DNA from: Cristatella mucedo
Taxonomy: Eukaryota; Bryozoa; Phylactolaemata; Cristatellidae
NCBI GenBank assembly: GCA_009760855.2
Contig: WPIO01000006.1
Location: 7,410,001 to 7,452,500, forward strand
DNA length: 42,500 nt
Reading direction: 5' to 3'
A program made the position numbers and the translations under genes. This document shows, piece by piece, positions 11,661 to 21,042 of this stretch (within the stretch, counting starts at the first letter, position 1; each line of letters starts with the position of its first letter). The notes beneath the pieces are model-generated. The model was not told where the DNA came from. It saw nothing but the letters and a program-made list of their open reading frames with translations, and ran no database searches.

Positions 11661-12112
11661 TGGGTACAGATTATCAGGATTGGGTAATAATTGGTGATGA
11701 CAAAGTGCAGTTGTACGATACAATCTGTTCGAGTGTGTGACCTTTGATGTGAGTAGGGCCATGCACATGAGCCACAAGCGACAATGAGTCAGTCAATGCA
11801 CGAAATACGGTGCTGGAAGCGTCAGATAAGTTATCAAAGTGAACGTTGAAATCACCCATAACGAGGAAGGATCGATTTCTTGCACACAGAATCGAAATGA
11901 GATCGGAGAAATCCGAGATAACGGAGGATTTGGTACCTGGTGGGCGATAGACTACTGCCACTATCGGTAGCTTGTTTTCGGATGAGACCAAGACAATTGA
12001 TTCAAAAGACTGCTTCGAGGGTACTGCAAATGGCTTGAAGTTGATTTTCGAGCGCACGATAATAGCAACTCCATCTCCAGTTTTGATTGATCTAGGAGAG
12101 TAGTAGTGTTTT
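11661..12112 (-). repeat. LINE family B endonuclease, central and C-terminal part
   Basis: The minus strand encodes an APE-type endonuclease: SPRSIKTGDGVAI, VAVVYRPPGTKS, then the catalytic VMGDFNVHFD and HTLEQIV. The segment begins just where the piece at 34237-34540 stops (GFSF), with a one-base frame offset at a run of A. The two flank the provirus and are one copy split by it. Confidence 0.85.
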
Positions 12113-12219
12113 GAACGTTATAGAGCCTAGGGCTCAGCCTCGACCCTCAATCTCGCACAGCTCGATCGAGTGTCTTCGTCTGAGACCCAAGTCTCCATAA
12201 CTTTCAAACAATACTACTC
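12098..12219. repeat. Imperfect palindrome across the LINE/provirus left junction
   Basis: Arms 12098-12137 and 12180-12219 are inverted copies, about 83 percent alike over 40 positions (GAGTAGTA, TTTGAA, GTTAT, CTCAG shared). The loop is 42 bases and contains the perfect palindrome CTCGATCGAG (12161-12170). The left arm includes the last LINE bases and the candidate target duplication GAACG; the right arm ends before the terminal inverted repeat. The right end of the provirus has no counterpart. Confidence 0.75.
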
Positions 12220-12232
12220 ACTCAACACTAGA

Positions 12233-12313
12233 CTCGCTGTCGCTCGGCATAGTGTTTTCGCCTACTTCGTTGTTTATCCTACCGCACTCTAACATAATAA
12301 AATTTGATTTAAA
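12233..12313. repeat. Left terminal inverted repeat
   Basis: Eighty-one bases, beginning CTCGCTGTCGCTCGGCATAG and ending TTGATTTAAA, match the reverse complement of 34152-34232 with two mismatches. The first provirus gene starts 24 bases inside. Confidence 0.95.
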
Positions 12314-12327
12314 CATCTTTTTTATGT

Positions 12328-12339
12328 TATATAGAAATG
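12328..12339 (+). promoter_or_regulatory. Start-proximal TATATAGAAATG motif
   Basis: Perfect consensus; its ATG is the start of the adjoining two-helix protein gene. Confidence 0.75.
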
Positions 12340-13000
12340 GTTAATGAAAAATTTGGTAGGCAAGTTAGAGAAAAATTTCAAGATTATATCAGAAGATTAA
12401 AAACTGCAGCTGCTGAAAAATCTGACGGATTAAAGCCTAGACATGCAAAGACGTGTGAAGATGTTGAAGAATTCATTTCTTATCTTAATGATCGTAGCTA
12501 TGATGCTACTTCTGTTTTCATTAATTATATGGATTCACCAGATTATGAAGAAGTTTTATATCCAGGATGGGTTTGAAAAACTTTTAATATTTATAGGAAA
12601 ACGGCAGATCTAAGAACAAAATTTGCTCTTCAAAGATATGATAAAGTAGTTGCATACAGTGTTAAAGTTAGATCATGTCTAAAAAATTTAACAAGAGTAA
12701 GATATATAATTAAAATTGTAAATATTCTAGTAGCTTTAGGAGTTACAGTTTCTACAACACATGTTCACACACATCCTGAAATAACTAATGCAGTCTCAGC
12801 TTTCTCGGCACTAACAGCATTGCTAATGGCAGTTGACGGTGTTTTAGTTGAAATAGATAAAAGAAAAATATTTACTCTTAATTCTAACACACAGTTTATT
12901 TCAAAAATAACAGATGCTTTATCTGATGAAGTATTTACACAAGAAGAGTTTGACAATCTAATAGAAAGACGTTCACAAACAGAAATTAGTCCTGTTTAAT
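12337..13000 (+). pseudogene. Predicted two-transmembrane protein, one in-frame TGA
   Basis: One frame runs from the ATG of a perfect TATATAGAAATG motif to TAA at 12998-13000, about 220 codons, broken only by TGA at 12574-12576. The N-terminal third is charged and helical. After the stop come two hydrophobic segments separated by a short loop (IIKIVNILVALGVTVS and AFSALTALLMAVDGVLV), then an acidic helical tail. I do not recognise a family. Two helices flanked by charged helices recall SLATT-type proteins, but that is a guess from shape alone. Its 3' end overlaps the convergent integrase gene by 15 bases. Confidence 0.65.
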
Positions 13001-13846
13001 AACTTGCAGTTCTTCTCTAACAAAACTTGTTTTAACATCATTTACAAAGTATCTAACCGGTTGTTCTTTTCAATACAATTATTCTAACAATAGTATGTTT
13101 AGTTAAACTCCATATCGCATCTGTAGCTCTTCTTCTTTTCTCATCTTCTCCTTCACCAGGTTCAAGTAAATATCTAACAGTTGTTCCAAGTTCTAATAGT
13201 TTTTCCTGTTCTCCGACTTTTCTATGATATTTTGGTATATTTAATGGTACAGATTCTTTTTTATCGCCTTTACAGGTTCTTCACCAATAGATCTCGTAAC
13301 GCTATTATTTAGGTAATCAATAATCTTTGGTAAATTATAAATCTATTCTTTATTTCTAGTGAAATCTCCATTATTTATGTTTTCTAATTATTTTTCATGT
13401 TGTGCAATAAATGCTCTTTCTGCTACAGTTCTATTCATTCTTTCAACAAGTGAAAAATTCTTTTTACTTTTAGCTTCTATAACTTGTGTCTCATGTCTTT
13501 TCATTTCTTTAGAGAATTCTCCTTTAAACTCACTCCCAGGATCCACTGTTATCTTCTTTGGCCATTTCAATTAACGTTTTGTATAAATATCTGTTATAGC
13601 TTGTGTTACTTCCTTAGAAGACTTTGTTTTAAGTGGTCTCGAGTCTTTATATCTGCTAGCAACATCAGTAACACTCAAAGCATATTTGTATCCAGAATCA
13701 TTTGGCATATACAAAATGTCTGCTTGATGACTTCTATTAGGTTTAGCTGTATCAAAGAAACCTTTTGGAATTACTTTCGGCCTTGGCTTGAATATCTGAC
13801 TTATATCAGACTCTGGATTAAATTTACCTTCCTTTTTTTCTTTCAT
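12986..13846 (-). pseudogene. Retrovirus-like DDE integrase (rve), broken
   Basis: The catalytic core is clear. The first Asp is in HQADILYM, followed by YALSVTDVASRYKDSRPL; the second is in TVDPGSEFKGEF; the Glu is in FSLVERMNRTVAERAF. This is the Polinton/retrovirus integrase fold, which cuts and joins DNA ends into the host chromosome. A basic C-terminal region with YFVNDVKTSFV follows. In-frame stops lie at about 13571-13573, 13388-13390 and near 13348, with frameshifts in the C-terminal part, so the copy cannot make a full enzyme. The start ATG at 13844-13846 is preceded by TCTAA. The gene sits just inside the left repeat, its usual place in these elements. Confidence 0.88.
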
Positions 13847-13867
13847 TTAGAGTTAAAAATGACATTC

Positions 13868-13877
13868 TATAGAAATT
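13868..13877 (+). promoter_or_regulatory. Start motif with ATT in place of ATG
   Basis: Reads TATAGAAATT. The ATT is in frame with the cysteine-rich gene that follows, so the motif marks a probable lost start. Confidence 0.55.
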
Positions 13878-14270
13878 GAATTTTTTTGTGAAAGCTGTTC
13901 AACAACATTTAGCGAAATTGAATACTTAGAGTCAGGTCATCCAGTTTGCAAAAGGATTAAACGAAGGTCAAAGTTAAAGTATGAAATGCGTTGCGATATG
14001 TGTGATTTAGATAGTACAGAAACCGAATTCGATTGTGGTATTTTAAGAAACAACAAAATAATCATTTGTGCAGATTGTTATTATGCAAGAAATAAGTATT
14101 CTAAACAAAGACCTACAAAGATATACTACTTAGCAAAGAAACACTTTAAAAAAAGGTGTTCCGAGCTATTCTGCATTCATCATTGTTTAGAACATGAATC
14201 AATAATGCACATTGCAAAATTGTTCCCATTAGTAAAAGGTAAGCGTAAAGCAACTAAATTAAAAGAATAA
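13875..14270 (+). CDS. Small cysteine-rich, probably zinc-binding protein
   Basis: The frame is open from the motif at 13868 to TAA at 14268-14270 and has several CxxC pairs: CESC near the start, then CDMC (from 13989), CADC and later cysteine and histidine pairs. This suggests two or three zinc ribbons. The first conventional ATG is at 13986, but a frame-matched, cysteine-rich stretch extends up to the motif, where the codon reads ATT. I therefore infer the N-terminal 37 codons were once translated and the start has been lost. The basic tail could bind nucleic acid. I recognise no specific family. Confidence 0.6.
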   Translation: MEFFCESCSTTFSEIEYLESGHPVCKRIKRRSKLKYEMRCDMCDLDSTETEFDCGILRNNKIIICADCYYARNKYSKQRPTKIYYLAKKHFKKRCSELFCIHHCLEHESIMHIAKLFPLVKGKRKATKLKE

Positions 14271-14389
14271 ATTGTATACTTGTTCATTTGTACTTCTCAG
14301 GTACTTATGTAAGAAATTTAAAGATTAACCTTCATATTTCCTAGGTTATCGGTATAATAACAATCAACAGGCAATCTATTAAAATAAGC

Positions 14390-15157
14390 TTAATACTTAA
14401 AATCTGTACCACTAGTAGAAGTATTTATAGCTCTTATATCTCCTGATACTATTGTCGTATCGCTGCTAGGTGTTAATTGTATACAATTAGAAGATCCAAC
14501 TACCATAGCACTAAGTATTATAATAGGTGGACTATTCTTATTTTGCCAAGAGTATGCAGTAGAAATATTGATAATAGAATTCATCGCTCTAGGATTTAAT
14601 GTAAGTACAACGACTTCTGTTATTTTTTTAACAGTTCTATCAACATATGACTTTGTCGCAGCATCTGAAGAATTAATAGGTTCAGCAACATTAATTACAG
14701 AGTTATTATTCATATTCAAATTTTTTGTAGCAGGAGAATTCTTCAGTAATACATCTCGCTTCAATCCTCCATAAGTTGCACAAAAATCATCAGGAAGAAC
14801 TGTTGGTGTAGTAACAGTAGAATTCCAGTATGTAGAAGTAATAGCAAAACTATTCATATTTAAATCTCCAGTCATTGTATCTCCAGATTTTTTTACATAA
14901 TTAGATACTTGACTTACATTAACAGCATCTGTTGGATTAACTCCTGGAGGAAGATTTGTAATTGGTCTATTCTGTAAATTTAAAGAAGTGCCACTATTTA
15001 CAATAAAGTTTGCATCTGCATATGCTTTTGTTACAGCATCACCATCATTCACAGGATCACTCAAGTTAATAATTCTGTTACCATTTGCATCAAGGTCTGA
15101 TAGAATATAACCATTTATTCTACTAACGTAGTCATTGCAATGATGCCTTCGACTCAT
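14390..15157 (-). CDS. Phage-tail-fibre-like protein (fibre 1)
   Basis: An intact 255-codon frame. It carries repeats of the kind seen in phage tail fibres and collar proteins: DLDANGNRIINLSDPVNDGD with AVTKAYADANF, then LQNRPITNLPPGVNPTDAV, then LNMNNNSVINVAEPINSSD with AATKSYVDRTV. The last 80 residues have no repeats and are Ser/Thr/Ile-rich, as expected of a receptor-binding head. The ATG at 15155-15157 lies in ATACATAGATG. The N-terminus resembles fibre 2 at 25490 at the other side of the element. Role inferred: trimeric capsid fibre for attachment. Confidence 0.75.
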   Translation of the reverse strand: MSRRHHCNDYVSRINGYILSDLDANGNRIINLSDPVNDGDAVTKAYADANFIVNSGTSLNLQNRPITNLPPGVNPTDAVNVSQVSNYVKKSGDTMTGDLNMNSFAITSTYWNSTVTTPTVLPDDFCATYGGLKRDVLLKNSPATKNLNMNNNSVINVAEPINSSDAATKSYVDRTVKKITEVVVLTLNPRAMNSIINISTAYSWQNKNSPPIIILSAMVVGSSNCIQLTPSSDTTIVSGDIRAINTSTSGTDFKY

Positions 15158-15965
15158 CTATGTATTTACTAATTAAAATCTTCAATCTATCTAACACTTC
15201 TTTAATAATTGGAACTATTCTCGAAAATCTGCAAGGATCATCTTCTTCTACTACTTGAATCAAACATCTTCTTATATAATACTTATATCATAACCAGTTG
15301 CTTTCTTATTATTAAATCTGCCATATTTGCTTATAATATCAAACTCAAAATCAAAATACTTTTCATCTTTAAGTAATAGCATAAAAATTGGTTCTCTAAT
15401 TGGCATATCCAAATCAGTATTAGGAATTCTTACATTTCCAGCTGCTACATAATCTGATGGAGGTTCTTCACAATTCAACCCAGGAACAAAAATCTCAAAC
15501 TCTAAGTAAAAGCATTCACTAAGTTTTAAAACATGTAAACCCAGTAAACACTGTGCGTGATATTGTTTAGGTATAAAGTTATCAATTATATTCCTGCTCC
15601 ATAAGCATTTTATTTCTACTAAAGTATTACTATCTATTATTCCATCAGGAGAATATCTGTATACACCATCACTACTAAAACAATCGCTTGCATTATCAAG
15701 TTTTACTTTAAGTTTCATTCTTAAAAACTTTGCAGCAATAGGTTCAAATACTTTTCCCGACAAAATTGGAGTAAATCTCAAACTAGAATTATTAGCAATG
15801 TATTTTTTTTAGTTTTCTATTTGCAATTAATTCTATATCAGTTTCAGTCTGATCTCCAAATACTAGATCATTTCCAAGCACCGAGTAAACTTCTGAGCCT
15901 CCAATATTCAAAGACATTGATTTTTTCCACTCATCTGAACTTTGTACAAAATCAAATTTATTCAT
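15132..15965 (-). pseudogene. YqaJ/lambda-exonuclease-like viral recombinase nuclease, frameshifted
   Basis: The N-terminus has SSDEWKKSMSLNIGGSEVYSV, like the S-x-W ... GGS-hydrophobic opening of YqaJ-type nucleases. The PD-(D/E)xK core follows: SPDGIIDSNTLVEIKC, then QYHAQCLLGLHVL. Such enzymes resect DNA ends for recombination. The start is ATG 15963-15965 in ATATAATG. A run of eight A near 15810 shifts the frame, and the core is open from 15781 to 15272. A further in-phase acidic and helical stretch after another shift near 15280 suggests the original end was about 15132, overlapping the fibre 1 start. Confidence 0.75.
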
Positions 15966-15987
15966 TATATTTCTGGTTTAAATTTTT

Positions 15988-17512
15988 TTAAATGTCAGTT
16001 CCATCGTAAACAAATGTTTCTTTACTGCATGTAAATGGTGAACCGTTACCATTAAAAGTAAGTTCGGCAGTGTTCACACAGATATTTAAATAGTGAATCA
16101 TAATGTTTGTAGCAGGATTGGCATTTGGTATTTGAGAGTTAAACTCAATGCTTACATCAAGTTTTGAAGTGATTCTTCAAGGTTCATCATTGTATTGGAG
16201 ATCAACAACGTGAATTGGATATAGCATTAGCCATTCTGGGAAAGTTACACCAACTGGTTCTGTAACTTCATTTAATCCAAGATACTGCTTTCTGAACTGA
16301 GTAAAATCTAGATATGCGGTAGAACATTCTCCATCTTTTGGATAACTACTTCTAGCAACAGTATGATATTACTTTGAACCATTAGCAAGCACAGTCACAT
16401 TTTTAATATCACAATGATTTTATGTGCAAGGATTTCCAGTATAATCGTTATATTTGTTTGTTTTTTGCGCAGCAGCAATCAACCGCCTAACTTTATCAAT
16501 AGTATTTTGTACAGATAGAGTTCTAGTATATTTTAAACCTTGATTGAAATTGGTCAGTGTCATATTTTCATAACGTCTGACTCTGTAATTAAGTCTAATT
16601 TTCTTTGCTCTCTCACTTGATACATCTGCAAGTGGTTTTTGAATATTTTCTTTAGGAATAATACAAGGACATAACATTAGTCTCATTTTTGACATATTAA
16701 TCTTAAATGCATTCCAAAGCCCTTCATTAGCAGCCCCAGCAGCGCCTCTAGATGTAATTGAATTAGTATTAGCAGCAGCTCCTGATGCACCAGTCATAAT
16801 AGCATCAAAGTCACTTCCACCAACTCTCGTCATTTCAAGTGTAAAGGGAATATTACAAAGACTCTTATTCATATCTGCGCAAAATCCAGACAATCTTGAA
16901 AGTGGGAGTGAGATACTAAAAGTTCCTGCATTATCCAATAAGACACTCGAAAGACCTCTTCTGTAAGCAAAACCAATATTACTAGAAGTTGCTGCAGAAG
17001 CGTTTGGGCTAACATAAGCACTGCTGTTTGTATATAGATCATCAAACGAACTTGCTTCATCTTTCTTCCATCCAGTTGCAGGACCTTCCGTTCGGTTATA
17101 ATCGTTTGGATAGGTAAGTAATCCCATAAGAGTTGATACACTACCAGGGCCTTCTTTTAATGAATAGCTTTCTATTTCTTCAGCACCAAGTCTGATTCTC
17201 ATCGAACTAAACATCCATGCTCTAGCATTGTTAACAAATCCAGCAGCAAGAGTTCTAGCAGGTGCTGCAAAGTTTCCACCAGCAGCTGTTTAAACTTGTA
17301 ATTGTCCTTCAAGCAGTAGATAAGCATCTGACAACACATAGCAAAGTTGTTGTTCGCCAGGAAAAATTAAATGTAACTAGCTTGTTTGCAATACTATCTG
17401 TTTCATTTCCATTACTCTGATAAAACTCTCTGTATTGGTAATCTTTAATTTTGAAGTTAGGAAAACTAGGATCACCTAATTCGAGTATAGTGTCAACCGG
17501 TGCACTCACCAT
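15988..17512 (-). pseudogene. Major capsid protein, double jelly-roll type, broken
   Basis: Position between nuclease and penton genes, length of about 508 codons and the N-terminus (TILELGDPSFPNFKIKDYQY, REFYQSNGNETDS) fit Polinton/adintovirus hexon-like capsid proteins. The 264-codon central open piece (16420-17214) has long beta-rich stretches, for example MRLMLCPCIIPKEN and YRVRRYENMTLTNFNQG; the C-terminal part contains EWLMLYPIHVVDL. Breaks: a frameshift near 17340 and stops at 17290-17292 (TAA), 16420-16422 (TAA), 16369-16371 (TAA) and 16177-16179 (TGA). The frame otherwise continues to TAA at 15988-15990. The start follows TATATAGAGAAGAAATG. Confidence 0.85.
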
Positions 17513-17526
17513 TTCTTCTCTATATA
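17510..17526 (-). promoter_or_regulatory. Start motif of the capsid gene, long spacer
   Basis: Minus strand TATATAGAGAAGAAATG: the TATATAG core lies ten bases before the ATG rather than the usual two or three. Confidence 0.65.
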
Positions 17527-17539
17527 AAAAAGTGAAAAT

Positions 17540-18139
17540 TTATTTCTTATTCTGAATGTATAAACCAGCACCAATTTTTTTCATGTATCCTCCATATCCA
17601 TCAGCTCTTGGAGCAGGGATAATTTCAGGAACAGCGGATTTCTCTCTTATAACTCATTCTATTTCTTTATATGCCTTAGGATAATTTTCCTTTAACGTTT
17701 CTGAATAATCCTCTGTCTCAGAATCCTCCATCCTTGCCTTGTATTTCTTCTTCTTAGGTTTAAGTTTGTTAAGCATAGCTCGTTTTATCTCAAGATCAAT
17801 CTCTTCAAGCTTTCTATCATAATCTTCTTCTTTCTTTCGTTTTTCTAATTCATACTCATATTCTTTTTTTCTTCTTTCTTCCTCAGCTTTATCATCAATA
17901 TCTCTACGTTTATTAGCATACTCCTGGTCAATCTTCTCTTTCTTTGTTTGTAATTCAGTTAATTTTCTAGCCTGATGCATTTCAATACCTTTGTTTGCAA
18001 TGTTCATGCTAAGTCTAGTTAGTCCAGTAAGCACAGGCGCTGCTTTTCCAACACCATCAATAATCTTGTCAAGTACACCAGATCCATGATATTTTCCGCC
18101 AGTTATCTTACCATGACCAATTCTGGCATAGCTACCCAT
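17540..18139 (-). pseudogene. Virion core/lytic-type protein with adenain-like cleavage site, one TGA
   Basis: About 199 codons in one frame with a single TGA at 17654-17656. The N-terminus contains HGKITGGKYHGSG, in which ITGG|K fits the adenovirus protease consensus (M/I/L)xGG|x. An amphipathic stretch follows (VLDKIIDGVGKAAPVLTGL). The middle is a long charged coiled coil with many Lys and Glu. The tail has DGYGGYMKKIGAG. An N-terminal cleavage site before an amphipathic helix recalls adenovirus pVI, but that is analogy, not homology I can show. Neighbours are the capsid and penton genes. Confidence 0.65.
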
Positions 18140-18157
18140 CCATTATTATTTCGAAAT

Positions 18158-19003
18158 TTATATTGTAGCTATAACATCTGTAATAGTATTTATTGAATTT
18201 TTATTTTGATCTGTTAAACTAACTTTAATACTACTAACACCATCAATATCTCCACGAGTAGGCAAGAATTAAGTATTTGGAACATGCACGTCAACCTTTT
18301 CTCCTGGATTGACATCATTAATGTCAATTAAATATAATGATGAAGACTGCTCTAAAAATCCTTTTTTATATTCGATATAGTTCTTACTAGGATCTACAAG
18401 ATCGCAATCAATGCTTGTCCATTTTACTCCAGAACTATCAGGAAGTAGCATTTTATTCCATGCCTTATAAGTACCAGAGAAATACATAGCTCTTTCTATG
18501 GCTTCATATGGTGTTCCACCAACCATTGCAGTATCAAACGAGCTTTGCAAATTTGAACTAAATCCTAAAGTATCTCCAATTGAATTAATTATACCAGAAT
18601 TTGTTCCGAGTAATACAACAAAATCGCCGACAACTTGCATAATTACTGTATCATCTAAATCAACACTAAATCTAATTCCAGTACTATTTCTATTAGCAAG
18701 ATTGATGAGCATAGAGGTTGGAGTTACTTCTGCTAATGCTTGATTTAATGCATAGACAATCTTTTGACTATCGTAATATCCTTCTGGAATAGCAATTGAG
18801 TAGTTGACTGGAGCTGTCATATTTGCTTTAAACCAAAACATATCATTTACACCACGAGTAACATTTGATATTATTCTGTTTGTATACGTAAACTCAATTC
18901 AACGTAAGCCTATTTTGTTATAACCAGAATCAGATCCAAGCGTTAATGGTGGAACAAGAATCTTTGAATCTGAACTGGTAGTCCCAGGGATTCTTATTGA
19001 AAT
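18158..19003 (-). pseudogene. Penton-like minor capsid protein, copy 2
   Basis: One frame of 282 codons ends at TAA 18158-18160, with two in-frame stops (TGA 18899-18901, TAA 18269-18271). The long open piece has SIAIPEGYYDSQKIVYALNQ, a feature of Polinton penton-like single-jelly-roll proteins, and the end has IKVSLTDQNKNSI, matching copy 1. The predicted start codon reads ATT (19001-19003) within ATATAAGAATT, where the element's start motif predicts ATG. It starts 8 bases after copy 1 ends. It would sit at capsid vertices. Confidence 0.75.
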
Positions 19004-19010
19004 TCTTATA

Positions 19011-19884
19011 TTATATTTCAATAATTTCTATTGCAACAGCCATTTGTTGCGAGCCAAAATCTAAGACTTTTAAATTTTGGTCTGTAATAGTAATCAATAT
19101 ATCAGAAATAGAATCTCCAACAAGATTGTGATATTAAAGAGTATTCGGTTCATATACCATTTGTTCCCAAGGATAGAAATTATAAGCAAAACTGCTTAGA
19201 GCTTGTGTTTCAATATTATTTATGTAGCTTGTTCCACTAGCAACCAAATTACAGTTTATAAGAATTAAATTCAAGTCAGAAACAAAAACTTCATTCTCTG
19301 AAATAATTTTTTCTCCAGGATCTACAACTACTTGTGTGGACTGCTTTCCAGGAGCTGCAGCATATGTATTCAATGACAATGTTTTATCAGTTGTATAAAC
19401 AGTTCCAGTAAATCCAAGTAATAGAGCTATGGTAGACTTAGCAGCAGCAAATGTAAACCCAGCAGGCATAGTAATCCAAGAATTAGAAGTAGCAGTATTA
19501 ATACCTAAAAACAAACTTATCATTCCCAGATAATACAATAGAATTATTTATTTTATCAGCAATTCCAATATTTACATCATCAGAAACAGCAGCATATATT
19601 CCAGGAGGTATTTTTACAATTCGATCGGATCCACCAGTAAGTCTGTAAGCAAAAGTATTATTTGCAGATGTCATATTTTTAATAGAGTTAGTTCCAACAA
19701 ACTTTTTGAAGCATACCTTAAACCTTTTATTTTTAAGTCTTATTGGATTACTGATGTTTACTCTAATAGGATTAGTTGTTCCAGTTACGTTAAAAACATA
19801 TCCTTCCTTACCTGCAATTGTATCCTTTTTGATTGACTCAACATTCTTTAGAATATCCTTAGCTACACCAAGAAGATCTGACAT
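19011..19884 (-). pseudogene. Penton-like minor capsid protein, copy 1
   Basis: The ATG follows a perfect GATATATAGAAATG. A first open piece (19498-19884) and a second (19134-19538) overlap in different frames, so a frameshift lies near 19520. A TAA at 19134-19136 then interrupts, and the frame ends at TAA 19011-19013 after ILITITDQNLKVLDFG. That closing strand matches the same place in copy 2 (VSLTDQN) and the terminal strand of Polinton penton-like proteins. Total about 291 codons. The tandem arrangement and shared ending indicate duplication. Confidence 0.75.
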
Positions 19885-19894
19885 TTCTATATAT
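19882..19894 (-). promoter_or_regulatory. Start motif of penton copy 1, overlapping the upstream stop
   Basis: Minus strand ATATATAGAAATG. Its TAG (19887-19889) is also the stop codon of the preceding gene. Confidence 0.75.
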
Positions 19895-21005
19895 CATATA
19901 AAAGTTTATTAATTTGAGCAACATATGACTTTGGAACTTTTCTAGACTTTGCAAGGTAATCAACAGCAGCACTAATAGAATTTACTACTCCAGTATTTCC
20001 AGCAGCAAGCTCTCAAATCCACAATTCAATCTTATCAAATACTTCATAATCATTCTTTACAACTAATGGAATTATTTCTATATTCCTTTGCCAACTTTTG
20101 GTCTTAAATAATCTAAAACTCTTTGTTCTTTTACACTTCTTTTTTTCTTTTAGTCCAGCTCTGAAATAACATTGGAAATATTTTCCTCACTAAGTCTTTC
20201 AACAATCTTTCTTATATGTTTAGATATTCCACCAGTTTTCTTTGCTCCAATAATATCAAGTAAATCTTTCTTCTTATCATTGTTGATTCATATGCTTTAC
20301 TTAGTTCTTCTTTTTGTTCGACATCTCTAAAATAGTTCTGTGAATATTCTAGGACATCATGAGCAGTCTGTTCTCATTCTTTTTCAGCAGTATACATTTT
20401 TTCATTATAAAGTTTCAGTCCTAGCTCATATAACTTAAAATCTTTATTTGTACTATCCATCTCATTTATTATTCTTGTTACATAATTTGGTAGATACCCC
20501 TCTTTATTTTTAACTATCTCCATTAGTTTAGCTTTATCATAATCTTGTACTACTAAAGATCTCTTTGGAGTGCCAGTGGTTGGATTTATATTTAACTCTT
20601 CAGCTAAACCTTTTTGAGCAACATCAATAGCTTCTCGTATTTCTGGATTTGCTGCGTACGTCTTTGCTTGATTTGCTACAGTAATCACTTTTTTTATGCT
20701 TTCCTTCACTAACAGCCTCTCTTGCTTTTTGAATAGTACTTGATATGTCTGGTTTTTGTTTCTAATTCAAAACTCTCTGAAGTTGTTCTTTATTCTCTAT
20801 CTGTAAAGCAAGTTTAGGTCTGACTCTTTTAAGCATCTCTTATAGCTATTTCTGATTCAATTCTTTGCATCTCACCAGAGTTTTCTAGAATGTTTGCATC
20901 TCTTAGATCTTGCAGGTTTTGCAGTTTAGATTCATAATCAAGTGCTTCTTGAACGCTACCTTTGTAAGGATTTTTACCACTTGAGTAAATTTTTCCATTA
21001 AACAT
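19887..21005 (-). pseudogene. Unknown virion-cluster protein, heavily broken
   Basis: The gene starts at ATG 21003-21005 (MFNGKIYSSGKNPYKGSVQE) and ends at the TAG within the penton start motif, 1119 bases in all. One 111-codon piece remains open (20374-20709: SIKKVITVANQAKTYAANPE and so on); the rest needs several frame changes and has stops, including TGA codons near 20367 and 19985. It is helical and charged, ending AKSRKVPKSYVAQINKLLYD. Lying between ATPase and penton genes, it is probably a structural or assembly protein. I do not recognise a family. Confidence 0.6.
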
Positions 21006-21010
21006 TTTAC

Positions 21011-21037
21011 TAATTAATTAATTAATTAATTAATTAG
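21011..21037. repeat. TAAT tandem repeat
   Basis: About seven TAAT units in a row between the ATPase stop and the start of the next gene, self-complementary as TTAATTAA. It could be a promoter spacer or an unwinding element; nothing in the sequence decides. Confidence 0.9.
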
Positions 21038-21042
21038 TTTAA

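Noticed and set aside
12118-12232. The extra left segment as LINE endonuclease, since it reads METWVSDEDTR on the minus strand
   Set aside because: The LINE piece on the right already holds its own TETWLKS region and joins neatly to the left piece without these bases; the similarity is short and the frame has stops.
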